Shown in pieces: positions 8,540 to 15,825 of a DNA stretch of 64,000 bases (position 1 is its first letter; each line of letters starts with the position of its first letter). A program made the translations under genes and the position numbers. The stretch comes from an uncultured Chitinophagaceae bacterium (GTDB lineage Bacteria > Bacteroidota > Bacteroidia > Chitinophagales > Chitinophagaceae): positions 62,001 through 126,000 of the forward strand of contig CALGAP010000023.1 of the NCBI GenBank assembly GCA_937958995.1, in the 5' to 3' direction. Under the pieces are notes generated by a model, which did not search any database, had not been told where the DNA came from, and saw only the letters and a program-made list of their open reading frames with translations.

Positions 8540-9889
8540 TCAATCAGCTTCATATCTAAGGTCAACTATTTCATTATTCTTATATAAGGATGAAAGGTTA
8601 CCTGATTTGATTCTAAATTGACTCCTTCTTTTTATCGTTTGTTTACGTTTTCCACTCAATTCCATTTCAAGCTTAATACCCGGGTCATAGTATATTACCC
8701 TTTCATGGATTTGTTTTAGAAATAAAGAAAAATCTGTTATAGTTCCAAGTTTAACCTTATTCCCATAACAATATTGTTGTTTACTAAACGTGTACAAGTC
8801 ATTTTTTCGATGCATGCTTGGAACATAACATGCATTTGTGTGCTTAGTTTTCCAATGTTCGATTAAGGAAGTAAATGACCAACTAGCTGCAATATTGTCT
8901 TCCTTGTCTTTAAGTGCTATATATCCGCTCGAATCTCTTATTTTGGTTGTTTCAGCGTCGAATCCTTCAATTACAAGCGTTAAACCCGTGTTGGGGTTAA
9001 CAACATCACGCTTATATATACCTCCAAAGTTTAGTCTCGCTTCCCGGCCTTGCTTGTCTTTGTAACCATATTTTCTAATAAAGGCTTCAATACCTTCAGA
9101 AACATAGAAACCGCCTGTAGGTTCAGGGGTCATTAACGTAACAACCGAAGAATCCAGGCTACTAAAATTCTTTACTGCAAACTGTTTCACTTCCCAGCCT
9201 AGATAATCGGGTTCGGCATATCCATTTGGAGTTATGCCCAATTCTGCTTCCAAAGTGTATCCGCCGCAATTGCTTGAAGAACATGGAACAATTTCTTTTG
9301 CTGAATTAAGTCTTTTGGCGTCAATCCATCCCATGAAGTGGATGCGTCTTAACTCGGAAATGAGGCGCTGCTTGGGGTTTTCCTCTATGTAGCCATTTAT
9401 AACTGTTAGTTCCTGAAATACCCCAACCGACGGTAAATTCTTTAACGACTCAAATTCTCTTCCAATCTCAGAGTCGCCTTCCGCAACATAGGCGAGAATT
9501 GCGCCTGATAATGTAACACCTAGAAATAGAATTCTTCCTTCTTTCCTTATGGCCATTAAATCTGACGGTGCATTCCTGGCACGTTTCAAAAAACCCGAAA
9601 GTCGTACTTCAGGATATTTTGGATATAAAATTAGTTGTGCATCAGGGGCGATGTTAATTTCCCCGTCTTCTGTAACCCAATAAAAATTCAATTTTGACTT
9701 AAAACGCGTACGTTTCCAGTCTCCTTCATCGTCAGAAGCTATATTCTGAATTGGAAGAATATTCAAAACATCAAAACTACCACCCAGGTAAACCTGATTT
9801 TTTGAATTGTCATTTGCCGCTAGCCTCTTGACATATACCTTTTGACAATTCCTTTGCGAAAGGATTTTCAGAAGCTTCGTTAAATTCAT
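8540..9889 (-). CDS. MvaI/BcnI-type restriction endonuclease with extra N-terminal domain
   Basis: A 449-residue protein. The C-terminal half carries the PD-(D/E)XK core of the MvaI/BcnI family: GGYTLEAELGI (E214), then PDYLGWEVKQF giving D228-x4-E233-x-K235, the spacing I recall for MvaI. MvaI cleaves CC(A/T)GG and BcnI CC(C/G)GG; the specificity here is not readable. The first ~180 residues are an additional beta-rich domain, with IAPDAQLILYPKYPEV at 80-95. A matching segment occurs in the 249-residue protein at 12253-13002. The gene overlaps the methyltransferase by four bases (ATGA), as expected for a translationally coupled R-M pair. Base composition is AT-richer than the chromosome around it, consistent with transfer. 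Confidence 0.78.
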   Translation of the reverse strand: MNLTKLLKILSQRNCQKVYVKRLAANDNSKNQVYLGGSFDVLNILPIQNIASDDEGDWKRTRFKSKLNFYWVTEDGEINIAPDAQLILYPKYPEVRLSGFLKRARNAPSDLMAIRKEGRILFLGVTLSGAILAYVAEGDSEIGREFESLKNLPSVGVFQELTVINGYIEENPKQRLISELRRIHFMGWIDAKRLNSAKEIVPCSSSNCGGYTLEAELGITPNGYAEPDYLGWEVKQFAVKNFSSLDSSVVTLMTPEPTGGFYVSEGIEAFIRKYGYKDKQGREARLNFGGIYKRDVVNPNTGLTLVIEGFDAETTKIRDSSGYIALKDKEDNIAASWSFTSLIEHWKTKHTNACYVPSMHRKNDLYTFSKQQYCYGNKVKLGTITDFSLFLKQIHERVIYYDPGIKLEMELSGKRKQTIKRRSQFRIKSGNLSSLYKNNEIVDLRYEAD

Positions 9890-11133
9890 TTTGGTATCTG
9901 TTGCAGAGCCTCAACCACTTTTTCGCCGATTGCTTCTACCAACGGAACAACTACTGAATTTCCGAATTGTTTGTAAGCCTGATTATCGGATACTGGAATT
10001 ATGAAATGTTCCGGATAACCTTGCAATGACGCACATTCACGGGGTGTAAGGCGTCTGGGGTTTTTATTTTTTTGGGGTATGAGTATTTCAGATCCGTCTT
10101 TATAATATCTGGCGCTAATAGTTCGTGTGATGCCGTCTAAGTCTGCGATTCCAAATCCAAATCCATTTCCCTTTGCCTGATGTTTCAATGCATAACTTTG
10201 CAAGTAATTCCACAACTTGTCTGATAAAGTATATTTCGAGTCAACCTTTTTTTGAAGAATATCTCTCACTTTATGCTGCGCTTCTGGCATTTCAGGAAAT
10301 CCAAAATTTTCTCTGTATTTAAATATTTCTGAATCAAATCCCACCATAAACGTCCTTTCCCTGTGTTGCGGAACGTAGTGCTTTCCGTCGAGTACCTTAT
10401 AATGAAAAGAGTACCCTAAATCTAGAAGCGTGTTCCGGATCACCTTAAAAGTATTTCCCTTGTCGTGAGAAACGAGATTTTTTACATTTTCCAGAAAGAA
10501 AGCTTTGGGACGGTGCCTATCGATAATTTCTGCGACTTCAAAAAACAGATTCCCTTGTCGTTCATCCTCAAACCCATGTTTCCTTCCCAAGCTCAGTTTT
10601 TTTGAAACACCCGCAATAGAAAATGGCTGGCAAGGAAAACCTCCGCAGAGGATATCAAATTTGCCAGGTATCCATTTCTGCGTTTCTTCTTTTGTTATGT
10701 CCCCAAATGGTATTTCGCCAAAATTCGCGTAATAAGTCCGTTGAGCCATTTTGTCCCACTCGGATGAGAAGACGCATTCACCCTGCAGCCTTTGCATGGC
10801 AATCCTGAAGCCACCAATTCCGGCAAACAGATCAATAAAAGTAAACTGAGGGTTGGCTGGTTTTGGGAAAGGAACGTCTTCCTTAAAATTGATAATATAT
10901 TGTAGAGCCCCTTCGGCCACCTGACTGGTGACTTCCTCTTCAAGATAACCTTCAAGCAACTCTTTCGCATATTCAATAGCTTTCTTCTTCAGGCTTTTTC
11001 TTTTTGTGTACAGGTAGTGGCTGATAACTGCAGACCTGTAATTATCGGGACCAAATAGTGCAACCTTCCAAAGTTTTTCTGAAATTGAATAAATTTTTGA
11101 GCTTAACAATGGGGCTTTTCCCGCAATAATCAT
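9886..11133 (-). CDS. DNA (cytosine-5) methyltransferase
   Basis: A 415-residue C5-cytosine methyltransferase with all main motifs: I, DLFAGIGG at 101-108 (SAM binding); IV, CGGFPCQPFSIAG with catalytic C168; VI, ENVKNLVSHD; VIII, QHRERTFMVGF; X, QFGNSVVVPLVEAIGE. The target-recognition region between VIII and IX is short (about 80 residues), as in Dcm-like monospecific enzymes. About 95 residues precede motif I, an uncharacterised helical extension. It would protect host DNA from the adjacent nuclease. It overlaps both the regulator gene upstream and the nuclease gene downstream by four bases, so all three are translationally coupled. Confidence 0.93.
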   Translation of the reverse strand: MIIAGKAPLLSSKIYSISEKLWKVALFGPDNYRSAVISHYLYTKRKSLKKKAIEYAKELLEGYLEEEVTSQVAEGALQYIINFKEDVPFPKPANPQFTFIDLFAGIGGFRIAMQRLQGECVFSSEWDKMAQRTYYANFGEIPFGDITKEETQKWIPGKFDILCGGFPCQPFSIAGVSKKLSLGRKHGFEDERQGNLFFEVAEIIDRHRPKAFFLENVKNLVSHDKGNTFKVIRNTLLDLGYSFHYKVLDGKHYVPQHRERTFMVGFDSEIFKYRENFGFPEMPEAQHKVRDILQKKVDSKYTLSDKLWNYLQSYALKHQAKGNGFGFGIADLDGITRTISARYYKDGSEILIPQKNKNPRRLTPRECASLQGYPEHFIIPVSDNQAYKQFGNSVVVPLVEAIGEKVVEALQQIPK

Positions 11134-11366
11134 TTTGTTTTCTTTTGACTATTGAATAAATCCGAATTGAAAAATTCCTTTACAGATATCTCCAGTCCAG
11201 AGCAAATTTTCTCGAGGCTTTCAATTGATATATTTCTCCTGCCATTTTCTACATGATTCATAAAAGTCCTGTCTAATTCCGATTTCCATGCTACCTCCTC
11301 CTGTGTCAGGCTTTTCGCATTACGCAGTTCTCTGATCCGTTTGCCAATGCTGGACTTCAGATCCAT
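11130..11366 (-). CDS. XRE-family controller (C-protein-like) regulator
   Basis: A 78-residue single-domain helix-turn-helix protein of the size and layout of R-M controller proteins (IGKRIRELRNAKSLTQEEVA, then TFMNHVENGRRNISIESLEK). C proteins bind as dimers upstream of their own gene and time nuclease expression after methylation. It is first in the C-M-R order (controller, methyltransferase, nuclease). A perfect inverted repeat starts 19 bp upstream of its ATG (11385-11415), a natural operator. The serine/asparagine-rich tail after the HTH is short, with no extra domain. Confidence 0.88.
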   Translation of the reverse strand: MDLKSSIGKRIRELRNAKSLTQEEVAWKSELDRTFMNHVENGRRNISIESLEKICSGLEISVKEFFNSDLFNSQKKTK

Positions 11367-11384
11367 ACGACAATTTTATTTGAA

Positions 11385-11415
11385 GTGACTTAAAGTATAT
11401 TGGCTTTTAAGTCAC
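11385..11415 (-). promoter_or_regulatory. Candidate C-box operator of the R-M regulator
   Basis: GTGACTTAAA (11385-11394) and TTTAAGTCAC (11406-11415) form a perfect 10-bp inverted repeat with an 11-bp spacer. GACT/AGTC half-sites are the core of characterised C-protein operators. On the minus strand, TATACTTTA within the spacer region resembles a weak -7 element, so the regulator would act directly on its own promoter. The remaining intergenic sequence, 11416-11536, is AT-rich with no other clear signal. Confidence 0.65.
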
Positions 11416-11536
11416 ATTTGATAACTTTTTTTTAGCAAAGTGGATAACTATAGCATTCATGTTACGAAGTTAGTGTTTTACATTAATGAATTAATAGAGA
11501 ACGATATAAGATAGATGGGCAAAAACTAACCGGCAA

Positions 11537-12256
11537 CTACTGTCTCCATCGGTCAAATTCAGACGGCAACATTCCGACAATTTGTTCCCCACTCATGGAA
11601 TTAAGGTCATATGTCATTTGATATTGGCGGATTACCCTCACTAAGCGCCTGGCAGAACCTGCCCCTTTTCCAGCTGCACCTTTCTTGATACCGGCGATGC
11701 TGTCATCCCAGTACAAAATATTTGCCGCTGCAATAATGCTCCTGTTAAGTGCAATATGCTGGTAGGCGCCAAACTGCTCTGTAATCTCCCCCCGTTTGGC
11801 GAAAGTCCCGGTCAGGAAAATTTTAGCGGACTCGCCAAGTTCGGAGTATATCCTACATGGATATGCAAGAAGGTGACGATAGTATTTTGTGTGTTCTTTG
11901 GGATCTCTAAGTATATAAAATGCCAGCTCATTAATTTTTCTGGAGCCATTTCTATCCATCGGACAAATGTTATCAAAGTAAAATGCTGCCAGCCATGACC
12001 ATAGGCCTTTGTTAAAGTAAAGCGACTTATTTTTTCTTAGTTGAAGTCGGTCAACGAGATATTTTACCAATTCAGCCTTATTATCGTAATCAACTTTCTC
12101 AATTTCTACAGCTTCATCCAATTGTTCTGAAGTTGTGTCATTAAACAAAAGACTTTCATCTATAGATTTATCTGTTCCTTCGCGCATCCGAAGAATAATA
12201 TTCTCAAAAACGTTTAACCCTTCGTCATTGAAACACCGTATATAATAGGTACTCAT
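11537..12256 (-). CDS. Uncharacterised protein of the ATPase module (DUF6339-like)
   Basis: A 239-residue soluble protein without signal peptide or membrane segment. Conserved-looking patches are SWLAAFYFDNICP near 85-97, YYRHLLAYPCRIYSELGE near 125-142, and a C-terminal RRLVRVIRQYQMTYDLNSM followed by LPSEFDRWR. From memory these resemble DUF6339, a family seen beside DNA methyltransferases and ATPases in defence loci; this assignment is unverified. It overlaps the 249-residue gene by four bases (ATGA), so its translation is coupled to it. It is the last gene of the upstream four-gene unit. No catalytic motif is recognised. Confidence 0.6.
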   Translation of the reverse strand: MSTYYIRCFNDEGLNVFENIILRMREGTDKSIDESLLFNDTTSEQLDEAVEIEKVDYDNKAELVKYLVDRLQLRKNKSLYFNKGLWSWLAAFYFDNICPMDRNGSRKINELAFYILRDPKEHTKYYRHLLAYPCRIYSELGESAKIFLTGTFAKRGEITEQFGAYQHIALNRSIIAAANILYWDDSIAGIKKGAAGKGAGSARRLVRVIRQYQMTYDLNSMSGEQIVGMLPSEFDRWRQ

Positions 12257-13002
12257 TTTTCGGTCAATTTTTCGATCATATTCGTTTTCCTACAGAAAGC
12301 ATTAACGCAATCATCTATCCAGGAATCGATATCCTGCGATTCATTGTCTAAATCTTTCTCAGGAAATGTAGTTATCCCAAGAGCCGTTTCAAGAAATCTA
12401 AACCATTGTCCTTGCCAGGTTTCTATATCATCATAATGGTCTTCTTCGGCAATTTGTCTAAGAATGATTCTGAATGCAATTGGATAGACAAGGCTTATGA
12501 AAGTTTTATTATGCCTGAGCAAATCTTTCAATTCAGGTATCCTATTGTTAATCTCAAGTATTGGCCGACCATCAGCTCCCTCAAACGAAACTTTCCAGAT
12601 CTGATCTTTGAGGTCAACGCTATTTACATAAAGCAGAGGGATTCTTGAGCCAGGTGAGTCCTGTATACCGGCGGGTACGGCGCTGGCTTTACCTAGAATT
12701 AAGCCTACTTCCTGTGAGTCATCTACTACGGAAACGTCGAAAAAAACCAGTTCCGTATCAGGCAATTCTGACAATCTTGTGTCGGCCGGTTCCCTGAAAT
12801 CTGCTACTGTTCCAAAATGAAACCGCTGCTGTACTCCCTTATAGTGTGGTTCAATTATAATTTTTGCATCGGGCGCGAATCCCAGTCCGTCAAGATTTAC
12901 TCTTGCTTTAAAATATCGCCCATTTTTATCATTGAGAAGAGTTATCTCAATTCTTTCCCTTTTTATTTTTTTTCTTCCTGTATAGTTAAACCTTCTGATC
13001 AT
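12253..13002 (-). CDS. Uncharacterised 249-residue protein sharing an N-terminal segment with the nuclease
   Basis: No known family is recognised. The N-terminal ~120 residues look beta-rich; the remainder is helical, with acidic stretches. Residues 42-57 (FAPDAKIIIEPHYKGV) align with residues 80-95 of the restriction nuclease at 8540-9889 (IAPDAQLILYPKYPEV), 8 of 16 identical. Hydrophobic strand patterns downstream (TELVFFDVSVV versus RILFLGVTLSG) also correspond. This suggests a shared DNA- or partner-binding domain. The ATG follows the ATPase stop by one base and its own stop overlaps the next ATG, so the three genes form one translationally coupled unit. Confidence 0.6.
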   Translation of the reverse strand: MIRRFNYTGRKKIKRERIEITLLNDKNGRYFKARVNLDGLGFAPDAKIIIEPHYKGVQQRFHFGTVADFREPADTRLSELPDTELVFFDVSVVDDSQEVGLILGKASAVPAGIQDSPGSRIPLLYVNSVDLKDQIWKVSFEGADGRPILEINNRIPELKDLLRHNKTFISLVYPIAFRIILRQIAEEDHYDDIETWQGQWFRFLETALGITTFPEKDLDNESQDIDSWIDDCVNAFCRKTNMIEKLTEK

Positions 13003-13003
13003 G

Positions 13004-14989
13004 TCAATTGAGCTTTATGAACAGATCTCGCTTTACATCAAAACCGGTGAGAACTATTTCGATGTCCGATTTATCCACAATATCGAATTCAAGGATATTT
13101 TTTTCTCGCCTCGTAATGTTCACTCCCTTGTATTTTATTTGAATGGGGTTATTTCTTTTCTCGGCAAGGTCAAAGTCGGCTGGCTGATAACTTTTGATTG
13201 GATTTCCCCGTGGCACATCATATGCCAATTTGAATCCTGCGCTTTCCGGCAAGGTATCCACTTTGGGATTGTTATAGATTCTGAATCCGCCACTGATTCT
13301 GTCTGCAAGTAAAGCAGGTTCTTTCCTAATGATTTTGGGGATTTCTTCCCCACTTGTCTTCTCACCTTTTGACCTGGTTTTTTGACCACCAGTCTCCTGA
13401 TCTTCCGTCTGAATGGGTATTGAAAAGAAATCAATCAGAATATCCTTGTCAAGACCCTCCAGCGGTTTTTGAAGTTTCTCAAATAGACGTACAAGGGTAT
13501 TCGTGACAAATTTGATCGCTTCACTACCATTTTCATATTTCCCTTTGAAATTTCGTGATTCGGAGTTCCATTCAGTATGTGCGGGGTTTTCAGAATCACC
13601 TAGCATGCGCGCAAGATGAGGATCCTGAATTACCACCATGCCTCTCACAGCACCCTTATCAAGGAGATTTATTCCGGAAATAGTAATTCCATCACGTACC
13701 AGCAATGTTTCTGGTTTCTGCAGATCAAAGTCTTTTTCGATAAATGCATTATACCAGCAAATTGAAGGTCGTTCCCCTTTGGGCGAGTACTTGAGTGGGA
13801 CTTTTACTGCGATTCTATTTCCCGCTTCAAAGTCATCGCGCAATTTGGCCAACGTATCCTCGTCTGGGAATAAGTTTTTAGTCCAACGAGGTTTTAATTT
13901 TAGGTCAGGTGCATTTAACCTAAAATATTCCTCATCTTTTAGTTTAAGGGTCCAATTTGCTAATTCAAATAGAGCCTTCAAGCTCTTGGCTGATCTGAAC
14001 TTACGATAACTGCGAGATAATTCTTCATAGTCAATCTCATCAACGGTACTCTGAATTTTATCTTTGGTTAAAGTCTTCACTTTGTCTTCTTCAACTATTT
14101 CAACTTCGAGCTTACCTTCTAGAATAGGATAGAAGTATTGCTCAACGACTGAGTAGACCAGATGGTTTAGCGATAATTCATCGGAATAGAATGGAATTAT
14201 AATTGAAAGGCCTGATTCGTTTTTTCGCTCAATCTTGAATAGTGATTCAAAATTAATTGTTGCTAAATCATCTTCCTCAGCGGGGTAAGCAAAGTATTTT
14301 TCACCGGTAGAGTCTTTGTCATCAATGTATTTCCCGTAGTCACCATAGGGCCTGAAGCCGCAATATGCATCTTTCCTGTCCTCCCGGCTGTGATTTCTCA
14401 ACACGCATTGACCCATTAGCAATTTCTTCTTGTCGTCACATCTTATGGTTAGCCCCCAAAACGCGTTGATTTCAGAACATGCCGGGAACACAGTTTTGCC
14501 CAGTCCCCATCGTCCTAGTTGATCATCACTTTTGCCAGAACGTCCGACATTCCTCCAAAAGTAGTAGTAATTATGAGGGAGTCTGTCATTTATATTCTGA
14601 ACAAAATATTCATTTGGGTCACCGAGAAGCCCTTCCGTATTGAAATCTTCGAAAACAAGATATCTCATTGGCCTTTTAAAATCCGGCAGGTCGTTGAGCC
14701 CGTTGTTCTTGGCTCTTAGGTGAGGAGCTAATGTTTCGATAAGTGGAAAATATTTTTCTGGGGGGATGCTGTAAGTATCGCCTGAGAGAAAAACTCGTAC
14801 CCGTACTCCTTGATTTTCTGATTTTAACCGTGCATCAAGTGCGTTTTGAATACCCTCGCGGATAAGGGCATTTGAAATATTGCCAACATCACTTGTAGTG
14901 AAGAATTCTCCTTGGATGGGGTCAACACATTTGTCGTCTTTTGAATTTGGCTTAAAACGCCATTCGATGATTGGGCTAGGGTTTCTCAT
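13004..14989 (-). CDS. GHKL (MORC/MutL-like) ATPase of a defence module
   Basis: A 661-residue protein. The N-terminal GHKL signature is seen as IREGIQNALDAR (E-x3-N-x2-D, box N) near 43-54, VFEDFNTEGLLGD near 110-122 in the place of the DxGxG box, and GRWGLGKTVFPA near 160-171 as the lid glycine loop. A middle region of about 200 residues follows, then a low-complexity charged linker near 545-570 (GGQKTRSKGEKTSGE). It ends in a beta-rich domain (EFDIVDKSDIEIVLTGFD). GHKL ATPases of this kind occur in prokaryotic R-M-linked loci related to eukaryotic MORC proteins. It lies 58 bp downstream of vsr and 1 bp upstream of the 249-residue gene. The degenerate second motif leaves ATP hydrolysis to be proven. 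Confidence 0.72.
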   Translation of the reverse strand: MRNPSPIIEWRFKPNSKDDKCVDPIQGEFFTTSDVGNISNALIREGIQNALDARLKSENQGVRVRVFLSGDTYSIPPEKYFPLIETLAPHLRAKNNGLNDLPDFKRPMRYLVFEDFNTEGLLGDPNEYFVQNINDRLPHNYYYFWRNVGRSGKSDDQLGRWGLGKTVFPACSEINAFWGLTIRCDDKKKLLMGQCVLRNHSREDRKDAYCGFRPYGDYGKYIDDKDSTGEKYFAYPAEEDDLATINFESLFKIERKNESGLSIIIPFYSDELSLNHLVYSVVEQYFYPILEGKLEVEIVEEDKVKTLTKDKIQSTVDEIDYEELSRSYRKFRSAKSLKALFELANWTLKLKDEEYFRLNAPDLKLKPRWTKNLFPDEDTLAKLRDDFEAGNRIAVKVPLKYSPKGERPSICWYNAFIEKDFDLQKPETLLVRDGITISGINLLDKGAVRGMVVIQDPHLARMLGDSENPAHTEWNSESRNFKGKYENGSEAIKFVTNTLVRLFEKLQKPLEGLDKDILIDFFSIPIQTEDQETGGQKTRSKGEKTSGEEIPKIIRKEPALLADRISGGFRIYNNPKVDTLPESAGFKLAYDVPRGNPIKSYQPADFDLAEKRNNPIQIKYKGVNITRREKNILEFDIVDKSDIEIVLTGFDVKRDLFIKLN

Positions 14990-15047
14990 AATAAAGCAAG
15001 AGCAAGGGGGTGATAAGATTTATCTAGTTTTTACAAAGCACTCGTAT

Positions 15048-15473
15048 TTACCTTGCATCATGAACAATTTCCTCCGCAAGTTTATTTAGTGTTTCAATAA
15101 CGGATGCTGGTTTTAACGTGCATTCCCAAGCGATTATTACTTTCCACCCTTCATTTCTCAGTGCATGGAGTGCTTTTGAATCGTTGGCTTCATTTCTGTT
15201 GATCTTCGTCAACCAGAATTCGGTTCTTGTCTTCGGTACAACAAAATACCTGCACCCCTTATGTCCATGCCAGAAGCATCCATGTATGAAAATGGCGGTC
15301 TTATATTTAGGAAGCACTATATCCGGTTTCCCAGGCAGGGTCCTATCGTGCAACTTATACCTAAACCCGCGCGCATGCAGAAACCGCCTGACTATCATTT
15401 CAGGTTTGGTGTTCTTGCCCTTGATTTGCGACATGTTGAAGCTACGCGTCGCCTTATCATGCACATCGGCCAT
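15048..15473 (-). CDS. vsr: Vsr very-short-patch repair endonuclease
   Basis: A 141-residue Vsr. Family signatures: ATRSFNMSQIKGKNTKPE near 8-25, PGKPDIVL with D51, and IFIHGCFWHGHKGC with H64, C66, H69, H71 and C74, plus AWEC at 115-118. Spacing closely matches the E. coli enzyme, where D51 and H69 are catalytic and the Cys/His set binds zinc. Vsr nicks 5' of T in T:G mismatches arising from deamination of 5-methylcytosine, so it pairs with the C5 methyltransferase downstream. It is the first gene of the minus-strand island. Confidence 0.93.
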   Translation of the reverse strand: MADVHDKATRSFNMSQIKGKNTKPEMIVRRFLHARGFRYKLHDRTLPGKPDIVLPKYKTAIFIHGCFWHGHKGCRYFVVPKTRTEFWLTKINRNEANDSKALHALRNEGWKVIIAWECTLKPASVIETLNKLAEEIVHDAR

Positions 15474-15524
15474 ATCGCTAAGTTAGGGCGAACGTAGAAT
15501 TCTAAAAATCAAAGCAAAGGATAA

Positions 15525-15709
15525 TTGTGGAGAAAATTTTACGGGAAACCATATTGGCAGCTTCTTAGGTCTGTACTTAGAGACCTTCAAATGAAATTCT
15601 TTATAAAGTCGTTGGCGTTGTTCGGATCTACAACGAGAGAGGGTGATTTTCGGAACGATAGTGATGATGATTTGATTGTTGAGTTTTCTCGGCTGGTTGG
15701 AGTCCGGCT
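15525..15709 (+). pseudogene. Fragment of an MNT-type nucleotidyltransferase (MntA-like)
   Basis: The frame contains SLALFGSTTREGDFRNDSDD and then DLIVEFSRLVG. This is the GS-x-R-x10-D-x-D core of small nucleotidyltransferases that serve as antitoxins to HEPN toxins. After VEFSRLVG the recognisable sequence stops and reading continues into the promoter region of the helicase. About half of the usual ~100 residues is present. The expected partner HEPN gene is absent. It sits at the right edge of the defence island on the opposite strand, a likely remnant of an older toxin-antitoxin insertion. Confidence 0.65.
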
Positions 15710-15744
15710 AGTGGGCCCCCAAAACCCCTCTCCCCAAAATACCG

Positions 15745-15752
15745 TACCTTTG
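15745..15752 (+). promoter_or_regulatory. -7 promoter element of the DEAD-box helicase gene
   Basis: TACCTTTG matches the TAnnTTTG consensus of the Bacteroidota housekeeping sigma factor. It lies 73 bp upstream of the helicase TTG start, leaving a leader of about 65-70 nt. No clear -33 element is seen. Confidence 0.5.
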
Positions 15753-15825
15753 CTTCTTTCCAACTCGCGGAGGCCACGCCCGAAAAGCTGCCCCCCGCGC
15801 TCACAACCACTAAACATCCATACAC

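Noticed and set aside
11537..14989. Interpretation of the ATPase unit as a DISARM or BREX system
   Set aside because: No helicase, phospholipase D-like, PglZ or BrxL-type protein is present; gene content does not match these systems.
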